From a virus, in IMG/VR virus record IMGVR_UViG_3300035199_001163, positions 1-43,224 of that record: 43,224 nucleotides of DNA; one strand, 5' to 3'. This document shows positions 9,738 through 18,060 of this stretch, piece after piece. The notes beneath the pieces are model-generated. The model saw nothing but the letters and a program-made list of their open reading frames with translations. It ran no database searches and was not told the origin of the DNA. Each line of letters starts with the position of its first letter. The stretch's first letter is position 1. A program made the position numbers and the translations under genes.

Positions 9738-10370
9738 CGTCGTCGTCAGCGCCCAGCGCCTTCTCCCAGGACTCGTCGGTTGCGTAGTAGGCCAACCGAG
9801 TCAGTGCCGCCTGCTCGCGCATCCGCTGTCGCTCCACGCGTGTGACGGATGCGTCCCATGCGCGCAGCTCCGCTAGTGAGTACCCGGCGACGTCGGCGCG
9901 GCTGTGTCCGGCTGCGATGAGCCGGCTGCAGGCGTCGTCGACATCCCTGCGAAAGCGGCGGAGACGATCCGCGCCAGTCGCCCCACGGCGGCGTTCAGAA
10001 GCGGCGCCGCCCGTTGGCCGAAAAAATCCAGGTTCACCTCCACCACGGCCAGGGCCAGGTCCAAGGCGTCGTCGGCCGGCAGCCGGTTGACGCGCGCCTC
10101 CTCGAGGCCGGCACCCAGCGCGATCCAGCTGGTGAGGTCCGGTACGCGCGCGGCCGCCAGCTCGAGCACGCTCTGAACCGACTGCTGCTCGGCAGCATCC
10201 TCGGCGAACACGGCGGAGAACAGCGCCTCGCCTCTCCGCAGGAAGTCCGGCAGGTCCGCCACGCACACCGGCCGCACCGTCACCTGCTGGCCATCCAGCG
10301 TGACGGTGCGGCGGCGGCGCTCGCCCTCGACGGCGGCGGGCGCGTCAGTGTCGGCAGCCGGCTCGCTCAT
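9727..10370 (-). CDS. tail assembly chaperone GT-like, made by -1 frameshift
   Basis: The predicted shifted product (about 214 residues) shares its first ~116 residues with the G-like protein, then continues FFRPTGG in the -1 frame. Its C-terminal helical domain contains GYSLAELRAWDASVTRVER and ends DDDDGE. This fits the T domains of phage tail chaperones. The C-terminal frame has no good start of its own near the domain, which supports frameshifting over independent translation. The 3' end overlaps the tape measure start. The coordinates span both frames; the shift is at about 10020. Confidence 0.65.
9873..10370 (-). CDS. tail assembly chaperone G-like (unshifted product)
   Basis: A 165-residue product between tube and tape measure. 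It has an acidic N-terminus, then an RRRTVTLDGQQVTVRPV strand and helical segments. Codons GAT TTT TTC (10028-10020) contain the heptamer T TTT TTC, a classical -1 slippery site. A long open frame in the -1 register starts exactly there and runs to 9727. This is the arrangement of lambda G and GT, where the short form is abundant and the frameshifted form recruits tube subunits. The slip here comes about 50 codons before the unshifted stop, earlier than in lambda. Confidence 0.75.
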   Translation of the reverse strand: MSEPAADTDAPAAVEGERRRRTVTLDGQQVTVRPVCVADLPDFLRRGEALFSAVFAEDAAEQQSVQSVLELAAARVPDLTSWIALGAGLEEARVNRLPADDALDLALAVVEVNLDFFGQRAAPLLNAAVGRLARIVSAAFAGMSTTPAAGSSQPDTAAPTSPGTH

Positions 10371-11134
10371 CAGGCCGGCTGCGCGTAGCGCACGCGGTAG
10401 AAGCGGCTGAGGCCCGGCGTGGTGACCGTCGGATCCGCCAGTACGTCGCCAGAGGTCTCCATCGACAGGAACTCGTTGGAGATCCAGCCCAGGGACTGCG
10501 CTACGCCCGGCTTGTAGCGATGCACGTCGATCAGCACCGGCCGGTCGCTGTCGGCCTCGTTCAGGCCCTCGAAGAAGAGGCGGAAGGTCTTGCCCGTCTC
10601 CGCCAGCGCCTCCACGACGTCGGACTTGAGCGGCGTGTAGCTGACGGTGATGGCCGAGCCGGCTGCCTTCATCGAGCTGCTAAGGCCGACGATGCCGGAT
10701 GGCGTGCGCTCGTAGTCCGTGCCCTCGTTGTAAGTGCCCTGCGACGGCGAGCCCGCATCCGTCACGGTGACGGTCTCATCCGGGTTCGGGATCCGCTTGA
10801 AGGGGATCAGCCCGCCCGGGTAGAACTTGTGCGACTCGTTCGTGATCTCGCTGGTGCTGGTCTCCTCCGTGGCCTTGCCGCGCGTGGCCCGCGCCAGGTT
10901 GGCCGGCAGCAGGATGTCCCACTTCGCCAGGTCCAGCGTCACCGCATCGATACGGCGGTGGCTGTCGTACTCGCCGCCACCGCTGGTGGTGAAGTCCGGC
11001 ACGCTGATCTTCGATTCGTTGTGATTGAAGGTCAGCGAGCTGCAGTTGCCGATGAAGGCCAGCGCGCCGTCGCCGTCGTAGGGGCCGATGTAGATCTTGC
11101 CCTTGCCCGAATAGGTCCGCTTCTTGAATGACAT
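10370..11134 (-). CDS. major tail tube protein
   Basis: A 254-residue beta-rich protein in the tube position, between the tail terminator and the chaperones. Recognisable features are the N-terminal KKRTYSGKGKIYIG strand, an ISVPDF-TTSGGGEYDSHRRI segment and a YTPLKSD strand. Most of the length is predicted strand with few Cys residues, as in lambda V-like tubes. Function is assigned from gene order plus this pattern. Confidence 0.75.
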   Translation of the reverse strand: MSFKKRTYSGKGKIYIGPYDGDGALAFIGNCSSLTFNHNESKISVPDFTTSGGGEYDSHRRIDAVTLDLAKWDILLPANLARATRGKATEETSTSEITNESHKFYPGGLIPFKRIPNPDETVTVTDAGSPSQGTYNEGTDYERTPSGIVGLSSSMKAAGSAITVSYTPLKSDVVEALAETGKTFRLFFEGLNEADSDRPVLIDVHRYKPGVAQSLGWISNEFLSMETSGDVLADPTVTTPGLSRFYRVRYAQPA

Positions 11135-11145
11135 GGCTGTTGCTC

Positions 11146-11658
11146 CTACTTGCCCGGTGCGTTGGCGTGGAGCATGTACTCCACGGTGGTGTCGATAAGG
11201 GCCGCCGCGATGCGGCCGCCGTCGTCATGCGGGTGAATGGCGTGGCTGGTATAGCGGAAGGCGCTGGCGTTGGCGTCCAGGTCGTCCTCGAGGCCGCCGC
11301 TCGGCTCGAAGAGCGCGCGCATGATGTCCAGCCACACACGGCCGCCGGCCGTCCGTGCGGCCAGCGCGATGTCCACCGCGTCCTCGGATTCCGTCAGCGG
11401 ATGCGGCACGCGGTCGAAGCCCGCGATGGTGACCGGCAGCTCCACCATCCCGTGGCTACGGTTCCATTCCTGCGCCGGAGCGGTGTCACCGGTCAGCACG
11501 TCGATGCGCGGATAGTCGCCCTGGTCGCCGTGGTTGTCCGGCGGGTCCAGATACACCCGCAGGCCGGCGTCAGTCTGGTAGCCGTTGGCCATCGTGATCT
11601 GCTGCAGCCGGCGCACGATCTCGCGCAGGCAGCGCTCCTCGCGGGGCGTCGTGCTCAT
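11146..11658 (-). CDS. tail terminator protein (gpU-like)
   Basis: A 170-residue product between the gpZ-like protein and the tube gene. It begins REERCLREIVRRLQQI and contains PRIDVLTGDT and an IAGFDRVPHP strand, consistent with gpU/tail-terminator proteins that cap the tube and join it to the connector. The ATG overlaps the stop of the upstream gene. The DILMRALFE-like helix is near residue 112. The assignment relies partly on synteny. Confidence 0.65.
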   Translation of the reverse strand: MSTTPREERCLREIVRRLQQITMANGYQTDAGLRVYLDPPDNHGDQGDYPRIDVLTGDTAPAQEWNRSHGMVELPVTIAGFDRVPHPLTESEDAVDIALAARTAGGRVWLDIMRALFEPSGGLEDDLDANASAFRYTSHAIHPHDDGGRIAAALIDTTVEYMLHANAPGK

Positions 11659-12296
11659 GCCCGGGCCCTCGCGATGGCGCGTTCCATTTCCTTGTTGACC
11701 TGGCCGAGGAAGTACGCGCGCACCTCCTCGTCGAGGCCCATCTGCTCCACCTGCCAGCGGAACATCTCCAGCACGCTGGTGGTGTGCAGGATCTGGTACT
11801 GGCGATCGCCGGTGCTGCCCACCGCGCCGCGATCGACGGTGTAGCCGAGCTCGCGCAGCACCTTCGTTCGCACGGCAATGCCCATGCGTCCGGCGTTGTC
11901 CGCCTTGCCGCGCTTCAGCCGCACGAGGAAGCCGCTGTGGATCCGCTGCGGCCCGCGGCCCCGGCGGATCCGCACGCTGATGCCGGCCTTCACGCGCTTG
12001 CCGCCTCGCGAGCGATAGACCTGCCGGTGCGGAAAGCGCGACGTCAGCGTCGGCCGGCGCCGAGCGCGGACATAGGCACGCGGCGCGCCACCCAGGTCGC
12101 GCCCCACCTGCAGATTGCTACGGATGTAGCTGGCCTTCAGGCGCCACTGCTGGCCGATACCCTTGGTCGCCCGCGCGCGCAGCCGCGTTGCCGCCCGGTT
12201 GGCCGCACGCTTCAGGCCCGCCTTGGCGAAGCGCTCCGAGGCGTTGATGGCCTCGAGCACCGCCTTCTCGTTATCGAAGCGCAGGTCGACTTCCAT
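11655..12296 (-). CDS. minor tail protein, lambda gpZ-like
   Basis: A 213-residue, very basic product. The N-terminal half (KAGLKRAANRAATRLRARATKGI) and the SYIRSNLQV segment match the gpZ pattern of a helical Arg-rich region followed by strands. gpZ-type proteins act at the head-proximal end of the tail during joining. The chosen ATG (12296) shares bases with the stop of the connector gene; longer in-frame ORFs would overlap it entirely. Confidence 0.65.
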   Translation of the reverse strand: MEVDLRFDNEKAVLEAINASERFAKAGLKRAANRAATRLRARATKGIGQQWRLKASYIRSNLQVGRDLGGAPRAYVRARRRPTLTSRFPHRQVYRSRGGKRVKAGISVRIRRGRGPQRIHSGFLVRLKRGKADNAGRMGIAVRTKVLRELGYTVDRGAVGSTGDRQYQILHTTSVLEMFRWQVEQMGLDEEVRAYFLGQVNKEMERAIARARA

Positions 12297-12622
12297 CAGT
12301 CCGTCTCCCGCGCCGCGAGCATCCACTCGTCCTCTGAGGATTCCTGCAGCGAGTCCACGACGAAGCTGCGGCCGAGCTCGCCGAAGACGATGGTGCTGCC
12401 CTTGGGTGGGCACGTCGCCACTTCCGAGCGCAGCAGGCTCACCTGCGTCAGCCGCTCGCGCATGGCACTGCGCGGCATGCCCGGCACCGTCTCCTCGTTC
12501 GGGTCGTCGACGATCCCGGTCACGTCCTGTGGGCCGCCGCCGGGCACGGTCAGCACGGCCGGCTCTCCGAAGGTATCGAAGAGCCGGTCCGTGACTGCCG
12601 TGAGCTCGGCGGCGAATCCCAT
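12296..12622 (-). CDS. head-tail joining protein
   Basis: A 108-residue product in the head-tail connector position, between the decoration protein and the gpZ-like protein. The short beta-rich composition (PAVLTVPGGGPQDVTGIVDDP, STIVFGELGRSFVVDSLQE) fits gpFII-like or head-tail adaptor proteins. I cannot tell the two apart by eye. No unusual feature. Confidence 0.6.
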   Translation of the reverse strand: MGFAAELTAVTDRLFDTFGEPAVLTVPGGGPQDVTGIVDDPNEETVPGMPRSAMRERLTQVSLLRSEVATCPPKGSTIVFGELGRSFVVDSLQESSEDEWMLAARETD

Positions 12623-12642
12623 GGCGCGCTACCCGGTCAGCC

Positions 12643-13017
12643 TCAGCTGGTGGGCTGGCTGACGTTGAGCTTGACGCTGACCGTATCCGCGCCGCTGCCC
12701 GCGCCGCCCTCGACGGTCACGCCGGCGCAGACGAAGTCCAGGGCGGGCGAGCCGCCATCGTTGCCGGTAGCCAGCTGCACCCGCTTGTTGGCGTGGTCCA
12801 GGAAGACGCGCTTGCTGCCCGTCATATCGTCGGCGGACACCTTGTTCAGCGTGACCACGCCCTCGGTCATTACCGAGCCCGTGTTGCCGTTCTTGATGTC
12901 GACGATGCAGACAGCGACCATCCCGTCGCCGTACCGCACCGGATCGCCCACGGACAGGTCGGCGCCCGTGTTGTTGGTGTAGTCGAGGGCGATGCCCTCT
13001 TTGATGAAGTTCCGCAT
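12643..13017 (-). CDS. DUF2190 capsid cement/decoration protein
   Basis: A 124-residue product directly downstream of the capsid gene. The pattern KEGIALDYTNNTGADLSVGDPV, then VTLNKVSADDMTGSKRVFLD and FVCAGVTVEGGAG, is the DUF2190 beta-tulip fold of decoration proteins that stabilise the mature head. A 65-base gap separates it from the capsid gene, the longest gap in the head operon, which could give it its own translation rate. Confidence 0.8.
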   Translation of the reverse strand: MRNFIKEGIALDYTNNTGADLSVGDPVRYGDGMVAVCIVDIKNGNTGSVMTEGVVTLNKVSADDMTGSKRVFLDHANKRVQLATGNDGGSPALDFVCAGVTVEGGAGSGADTVSVKLNVSQPTS

Positions 13018-13082
13018 GATCGTGTCCTCTTGCTGTGACCGCCCGAACGCGCGCGCTCAGGATCCCGTGACCGGCGCCCTTA

Positions 13083-15386
13083 TCAGGCGCCGGCGTTCTT
13101 GACGATGCCGCGGTAGCCGACCCCGGCCACGCCGTAGTCGCGAATCACGCGCCACTTCATGCCGGCGGTGCCGAAGTCATCCTCCATCGTCAGCTGCGCT
13201 TCCTCGACACCATCCAGGAAGGCCACCTCGATGACCGGCTCGATGACGGCGGCGGCGAGCATGTACCAGGCCGTGCCGCTGAGACGCGGGGTATCCACCA
13301 CGTCCGAGAACAGGCCGCGAACCTTGTTCACGCGCTGCAGCTTGTTGTTCGCGTCCGGGTCGTACTCGGAGTTGTTGACCACGCGCGCGGTGCCGCCGAG
13401 ACCGATCGGGCCGAGCCAGACATCCGGGCGGATGTCGAGGAAGTCGTTGCCGCTGACGTCCTTCTGCTGGGCCATGAGCACCCGCATGGCCTCGACCGCC
13501 TCGACGCTCGGCGCGGCCGGGTTGCTGGCGATGTTGTTGTGCGAGGCGTGGAACATCGGGTTGCCGTCGCCCAGCGTCGGCCCGTTGCCGCCGTTCTCCG
13601 CCAACTTGGCGTAGACGTCCTTCTCGACGGTGCGCTCCGAGGCCTGGCCGAGACGGAAGGTCGCGTTGGAGAACACGCCCATGTCGTCGTTGATGAGGAT
13701 GTCGCGGCCGATGTTGAGCACGCGACCCTTGCTGCTGCCCCGGATCGACTCGCGCTCCGCATCGCTCATCGTGCCTTCGACATACTCGCCGTTCTCGTTG
13801 ACCTCCTGCAGGTCCGAGAAGGTGCCGGTGGTGTAGCGCGGGTGCTCGCGGAAGTCCGACAGCGAGCCCACCGCGCAGAAGCGGCGCCAGGTCGGCTGCA
13901 CGGACTGCGCGCCCAGCCGCAGCGTCTTGTGCAGCGCGTTCTCGAAGATGTTCGGGAAGTCGTCCGTGCTGTGGGTAGCGGCCGCCTTGATGGCCGCGTC
14001 GATCAGCGCGATGCGGCCCATGCCGCGGCAGTTGATGCCGTTGGCCTCCAGCACCGAGCGGGCCAGGTCCGCGTAGCTGTGGCCGCGGTAGGGGTTGCCG
14101 TCCATGGCCTTGCGCACGCGCTTGGACTCGTCCGTGTCGTGCGAGGTGACGCCGGCGCGGAACACCAGCCAGTCGCCCGCCGCATCCACGCGCTTGTCGC
14201 GCTCGTCGGCACCGGCCTCGATGGCCGCATAGCTGCCGCCGATGGGCTCCGCCGTGTTGCTCATGTGCGCGAGCAGCTCGGTGCGGACGTCCTTGAGGTC
14301 CTTGTCCTCGTCGATGGCGGCCTGCGCCTCGAGGTCGGCGAGCTTCTTGTCCTCCGGCCGCGCCTGGCGCGCGATGGCGAACATGCTGGCCACGCGCTCG
14401 GCTCGGGTGGGCTCGGGCTTGTGAGGGCCGGCGGCGGCGCCACCGGCACCCTCGCCGCCGTCGCCGCCGGACTGCCGCTTGAGTGCGGCTGCCATGATGG
14501 CGTCGTCGGCTGCGGCAGCTTCAAGCTGCAGGTGCTGCCGGACCTGGTCGCGCACGGTCTTGTCGTCCGCATCCGCGGCGACTTCCAGGCCGAGCGCCTT
14601 GGCGATGGTCTTCCAGTTCATGATGCACTCCTCGGGTTTCGCGGCGCTCGCCGCAGGTGTGGAGGGGGTTGCCGCCGGCGCGGGTGCGCCGGCAGTGGCG
14701 CGCACTTCGCGCGCGACTCGGGGATGCAGGGCGGCGGCCATGGCGGCCGGAGCGCTGCGGTAGCGATGCATTGCCGCGATCGACGGCGCGAAGCGTTCGC
14801 TGGCTTCGGCGTCGTCGACCGGCTCCAGCTCGTCGAGCACCTCGTCGACGTAGCCTTCTTCCTTGGCGCGGCCGGCGCTGTACCAGTGGTCCTTGCCGTC
14901 GCTGAGGACTTCCAGCTCCGCCTCGGCGGTGCGGCCGGTCTTGCGCGCGTAGCTGGTGGCCATGGCCTCGCCGAAGCTGTCCAGCACGTCGGCCATCTCG
15001 CGCAGTTCGACGGCGTTGCCGGCGGCGACCAGCCACGGCAGGTGGTTCATCACCATGGTGTTGGCGTAGGCCTGGACGGTGTCGCCCGCCATGGCGATCA
15101 GGCTGGCGATGCTGGCGGCGATGCCTTCGATACGCACCGTCACCGGAATGCCCAGCGCGCGGATCATGTTGTAGATGGCCGTGCCGTCGGTCACCGAGCC
15201 GCCGTAGCTGTTGACGCGCACCAGCAGGTGGCTGGCGTTCAGCTCGCGCAGCTGGTCGTTGACCGTGCTGGCATCGACGAACTGGCCGATCCAGCGCTCG
15301 CCGATGTCGCCGTAGATGAGCAACTCGGCATCCGGTTCGCCCTGCGCCTTGGGCTTGCGCGCCTGCGCCTTCAGGATCAGCTTCAT
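13083..15386 (-). CDS. prohead protease-major capsid fusion protein
   Basis: A 767-residue fusion. Residues 1-200 are a ClpP/S14-type protease with NSYGG (59-63), Ser92 in GIAASIAS and His115 in MVMNHLPW. A Pro/Ala linker follows (about 205-255). Residues 256-390 are helical and resemble a scaffold (delta) domain, and from about 390 to the end is a major capsid domain with NIGRDILINDDMGVF and a WLGPIGLGGTARV segment. Met256 (ATG at 14621) has a GGAG ribosome site about 7 bases upstream, so a separate scaffold-capsid product of 512 residues is likely. This mirrors nested genes C/Nu3 of lambda but with the capsid included. The start overlaps the portal stop. Confidence 0.85.
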   Translation of the reverse strand: MKLILKAQARKPKAQGEPDAELLIYGDIGERWIGQFVDASTVNDQLRELNASHLLVRVNSYGGSVTDGTAIYNMIRALGIPVTVRIEGIAASIASLIAMAGDTVQAYANTMVMNHLPWLVAAGNAVELREMADVLDSFGEAMATSYARKTGRTAEAELEVLSDGKDHWYSAGRAKEEGYVDEVLDELEPVDDAEASERFAPSIAAMHRYRSAPAAMAAALHPRVAREVRATAGAPAPAATPSTPAASAAKPEECIMNWKTIAKALGLEVAADADDKTVRDQVRQHLQLEAAAADDAIMAAALKRQSGGDGGEGAGGAAAGPHKPEPTRAERVASMFAIARQARPEDKKLADLEAQAAIDEDKDLKDVRTELLAHMSNTAEPIGGSYAAIEAGADERDKRVDAAGDWLVFRAGVTSHDTDESKRVRKAMDGNPYRGHSYADLARSVLEANGINCRGMGRIALIDAAIKAAATHSTDDFPNIFENALHKTLRLGAQSVQPTWRRFCAVGSLSDFREHPRYTTGTFSDLQEVNENGEYVEGTMSDAERESIRGSSKGRVLNIGRDILINDDMGVFSNATFRLGQASERTVEKDVYAKLAENGGNGPTLGDGNPMFHASHNNIASNPAAPSVEAVEAMRVLMAQQKDVSGNDFLDIRPDVWLGPIGLGGTARVVNNSEYDPDANNKLQRVNKVRGLFSDVVDTPRLSGTAWYMLAAAVIEPVIEVAFLDGVEEAQLTMEDDFGTAGMKWRVIRDYGVAGVGYRGIVKNAGA

Positions 15387-17038
15387 TTGATGGCCCTCAG
15401 ATGCGAGGGCTTGTCGCCGGCGTTGGCACCGCCCTCGGTCGTGGGTTCGGGAGCGGAGGGGCGCGCCTGTTCCTGCGCGCCGGCCGGCAGCTCGGCCGAG
15501 CTGCTGATCTGCAGATCGTTCTTCAGCGCGATCTCACTGGCGATCTGCCGCCACTCCTCTTCGTGGTTCCGGCCCAGCTCGCGCATGACGCGGGCCGAGG
15601 AGGTCAGGCAGGCCTGCAGCATGATCAGCTTGCCGTTGGCCTCCTTCTCCGGGTCGATCCACGGCATGGGCGGACCGAGGTACATCGCGTCCGTCAGCGT
15701 GGAAACGTCGAGATCCGCGGGCACGCCGTAGACCATGGCCACCCAGCGCGCGAAGGCCTGGTAGTGCGGCCGCGTCCAGCGCGCGACAAAGCGCCCGGTC
15801 AGCGCGTGGTAGTGCGGCCAGTTCTCGACCAGCTCCTGGCGCTGCGCGCTGTAGGTGCCGTTGTAGTCGCGGGCGACCGCGGAGTAGCTGAGGCCGACGC
15901 CGCCGGAGGTCCGGCGCAGCATGCCGTTGACCCAGTCCACGGCCTGCGTGTTGGGCCGGCCGCTGTTGAAGAACTCCGCGTCCTCGCCCGGCTGCGTGTT
16001 CGCCACGACCATGCCGCCGTCCATGCGGAAGATGGGCGGGTCTTCGGGGTCATAGGACTTCGCGCCGCCTTCGCTGCCCCACATCTCAGGCGCACCGCGC
16101 GTGATCTTCATGACGAGATCGGCCGCCATCTTGTTGGCGAGCCGCTCGCTGTCTTCGTATTCGTGGATGTCCTGCAGACGCGTGATGACCGGCGCCAGAA
16201 CACTGATGCCGCGCAGCTGCCCGATGCGGGTGACGTGCGCGTGGTGGAGCATGTTCTCCGCAGCCACCCGCTTCGTGCGCAGGTTCCAGGCACGCCAGTC
16301 ATCACCGGGGTGGCCGCGATACACATGGAAGGCGGTGGGCCGGCCCCAGTTGTTGCGCTCGATACCCTGCCGGATGTTGCGGCCCCAGTCGTCGTAGTCG
16401 TGGGGCAGCACGTCCGGCTCCAGCAGCTCCAGCGCTACCGGGATGTCGCCGGCGTAGGGCCGGTCGCCGCGCGGGCCCTGCACCAGCTGGCCAAGCGTCT
16501 CGCCGTCGCGGAAGTGCGTGCGCTGCGCCAGCCGCTCCGCCTGGCCGCGGTCGTGCGTCCAGGTGACTTCGGGCGATTCGCTGTGGCGCTCCCACTCGGT
16601 ACGCAGCAGCTTGGCGAAGTCGCGGTGGATGTTGCCGTCGCGATCCTTCGGCGCGGGCTCCACCATGATGCCGTTGGGCCCGACGCTGAAGTCCACCAGC
16701 TTGTCGAGGATGCCGGTGGTGATGTCGTTGTTGCGCTCCAGGTGCCGCGCCTGGTTGCGCAGCGCCTGCGCCGAGGCGCGGCTGAGGCTGTCGCCGGACT
16801 GCGTGTTGTAGTGGAAGCGCCGCTTGCGCCCCGGCCGGCCCGCCTCATAGGCAGTGGTGCCGGCTGTATTGACCGAGCCCAGAACCGCCCGGCTGCGCTT
16901 GCGCGCCAGCGCCGTCTGCGGCGCCATCGCCTGCACGCCGGCATCGACCAGCCCACTGATGCGATCGAGCGCCGGCAGCGCGACGCTTTCGGCAGCGTCG
17001 AAGAGGCGGTCTACCCGGCTGCGCGGCGCGTCCGTCAT
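15383..17038 (-). CDS. portal protein (lambda gpB family)
   Basis: A 551-residue lambda-family portal, a dodecameric ring for DNA entry and exit. Visible family signatures are the RARDLERNND-like RHLERNNDITTGILDKLVDFSVG stem near 95-120, VGPNGIMVEP, the ELLEPDVLP strand and the AENMLHHAHVTRIGQLRGIS region. The Lys/Asp-rich C-terminus is polar. Overlaps with the gpW-like gene upstream and the protease-capsid gene downstream are 4 bases each. Confidence 0.88.
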   Translation of the reverse strand: MTDAPRSRVDRLFDAAESVALPALDRISGLVDAGVQAMAPQTALARKRSRAVLGSVNTAGTTAYEAGRPGRKRRFHYNTQSGDSLSRASAQALRNQARHLERNNDITTGILDKLVDFSVGPNGIMVEPAPKDRDGNIHRDFAKLLRTEWERHSESPEVTWTHDRGQAERLAQRTHFRDGETLGQLVQGPRGDRPYAGDIPVALELLEPDVLPHDYDDWGRNIRQGIERNNWGRPTAFHVYRGHPGDDWRAWNLRTKRVAAENMLHHAHVTRIGQLRGISVLAPVITRLQDIHEYEDSERLANKMAADLVMKITRGAPEMWGSEGGAKSYDPEDPPIFRMDGGMVVANTQPGEDAEFFNSGRPNTQAVDWVNGMLRRTSGGVGLSYSAVARDYNGTYSAQRQELVENWPHYHALTGRFVARWTRPHYQAFARWVAMVYGVPADLDVSTLTDAMYLGPPMPWIDPEKEANGKLIMLQACLTSSARVMRELGRNHEEEWRQIASEIALKNDLQISSSAELPAGAQEQARPSAPEPTTEGGANAGDKPSHLRAIK

Positions 17039-17256
17039 AGCGCCCCGCTGAAGTCCGCGACCTGCACCGAAACCCCGCCCTTGCGCTGCATCTGCGCACG
17101 GCGCCCGTGCAGGTACTGCAGGTGCGTGCGCAGCTCCGCCAGCGACTCGCGCCGCTCGCGGCGGTCGCCCTTGCCCATGTCGATGGCCTTCAGCGTCCGG
17201 CTGATCGAGGCCTCGGTCTCGGCAATCTGCGCGTCGAGTTCGGCAATCGTGCTCAT
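17035..17256 (-). CDS. gpW-like head-tail joiner, first gene of head operon
   Basis: A 73-residue helical product (STIAELDAQIAETEASIS, then RRESLAELRTHLQYLHGRRAQ). Size, the helix-turn-helix composition and the position between terminase-side genes and the portal fit gpW. I chose ATG 17256; a GTG at 17265 behind a GGGGCGGG stretch is a good alternative. The start lies in an inverted repeat (GGGCAGCA, CAT, TGCTGCCC at 17257-17275) that could pair over the ribosome site. The 26-bp dyad lies just upstream. Confidence 0.6.
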   Translation of the reverse strand: MSTIAELDAQIAETEASISRTLKAIDMGKGDRRERRESLAELRTHLQYLHGRRAQMQRKGGVSVQVADFSGAL

Positions 17257-17281
17257 GGGCAGCACATTGCTGCCCGCCCCT

Positions 17282-17307
17282 GTCTCACTTACAGGGGAAT
17301 GTGAGAC
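17282..17307. promoter_or_regulatory. 26-bp dyad upstream of the head-tail operon (copy A)
   Basis: GTCTCA at 17282-17287 and TGAGAC at 17302-17307 form a dyad with 14 bases between. The interior holds TTACAGGGGA. The same element recurs at 23856-23881 with identical spacing and 22 of 26 positions equal. Both copies lie 25-45 bases upstream of the first gene of a leftward late operon. A binding site for a late activator is the simplest reading. Confidence 0.6.
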
Positions 17308-17330
17308 GGAGTGCTAGGGTTCCTCTGCCC

Positions 17331-17359
17331 TTGACCTACATAATATGTAGGTGCATAGT
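17331..17359 (+). promoter_or_regulatory. promoter with embedded palindromic operator for the 17.4-18.1 kb genes
   Basis: TTGACC (17331-17336) and CATAGT (17354-17359) are 17 bases apart, a plausible sigma-70 promoter reading rightward. The perfect palindrome CCTACATA-A-TATGTAGG (17335-17351) fills the spacer, a position where a bound repressor would block polymerase. No second copy of this palindrome was seen in the window, so its repressor may be one of the small HTH proteins just downstream or a host protein. Confidence 0.55.
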
Positions 17360-17427
17360 GGGAACCGTGGATAGGGATACGGCCTACCACCCCATTCCCC
17401 GGGACCGGGGAGCAACTGGAGAAAATC

Positions 17428-17760
17428 ATGGCAGACGCTAAACCCACAGTTCAGAAAATTCGCGACATCGCTGAGCAGATCGCCGCGATTGAGCCACGAG
17501 AGACCAACCCGAACAGCAAGTTCGTCGAGAGCCAGATCAACGACATGGCTGCTCACTTGCGTCACGTTGCCGACTGCATCGCTACCTGGGACGGCCGGCA
17601 CATTGACGAGATCGGCCGAAAAAACTCCGGCGTGCTGGAGTTCAACGGAGCAAAAGCGGATCGCGCGCAGTACGCATTCGGGTTCCCGGTCACCGACATC
17701 ATCGACGCCCTGCTGGACGAGATGGAGGCGGAGGCCGAATCCTCCGAGGGGAAACAGTAA
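17428..17760 (+). CDS. hypothetical 110-aa protein
   Basis: A plus-strand gene inside the leftward late region, preceded by its own promoter-operator and a GGAGA ribosome site 5 bases before ATG. The product is helical and acidic (helices about 5-25, 35-55 and 85-105), soluble, with a single Cys. I do not recognise a family. Its stop overlaps the next ATG (TAATG), so the two are probably co-transcribed. Orientation against its surroundings marks it as an accessory gene. Confidence 0.65.
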   Translation: MADAKPTVQKIRDIAEQIAAIEPRETNPNSKFVESQINDMAAHLRHVADCIATWDGRHIDEIGRKNSGVLEFNGAKADRAQYAFGFPVTDIIDALLDEMEAEAESSEGKQ

Positions 17761-18056
17761 TGCCAACGATCTCCCCATTTGACTACACCACCGAGCAGAT
17801 GACGCCCGGTGAGTTCCAGGAATTCCACGGTCACCCGCTCACGGTGCACGTTCACGGCTGGGACGCATGGGCGCGCGGTGGCCAGGGTGGTCGATTCGTC
17901 GAGCTGCGCTATATCGGCGCCTACTCCGGCCCGTACAAACAAATGGCTTCGTCGACCGCACAGGCGTTCGAATTCGCATCAGCGTGGCGGGAATCACTCG
18001 GCAACGGCCCCCGGTGCGAGTGCGCGAAATGCCGCGGGGAGGTCGATGACCGCTAA
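17760..18056 (+). CDS. hypothetical 98-aa protein
   Basis: Begins at ATG overlapping the previous stop. The product has aromatic and His/Trp-rich strands (HGHPLTVHVHGWDAW) and ends with a possible half zinc-ribbon, CECAKC. The family is not recognised. A perfect 12-bp inverted repeat follows the stop and probably terminates this two-gene unit. Confidence 0.6.
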   Translation: MPTISPFDYTTEQMTPGEFQEFHGHPLTVHVHGWDAWARGGQGGRFVELRYIGAYSGPYKQMASSTAQAFEFASAWRESLGNGPRCECAKCRGEVDDR

Positions 18057-18060
18057 CGCA

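Noticed and set aside
13539-15731. 730-residue plus-strand ORF opposite the protease-capsid gene
   Set aside because: Antisense shadow of a strongly recognised gene in GC-rich DNA; His/Val/Arg-rich without any domain pattern.
15401-17317. 638-residue plus-strand ORF opposite the portal
   Set aside because: Shadow of the portal gene, no recognisable domain, no ribosome site.
17397-17410. CCCCGG-GA-CCGGGG hairpin as a third CRISPR-like repeat
   Set aside because: Its stem and loop length differ from the two units at 18086 and 18148, its spacing does not fit, and it may be a chance GC hairpin by the ribosome site.
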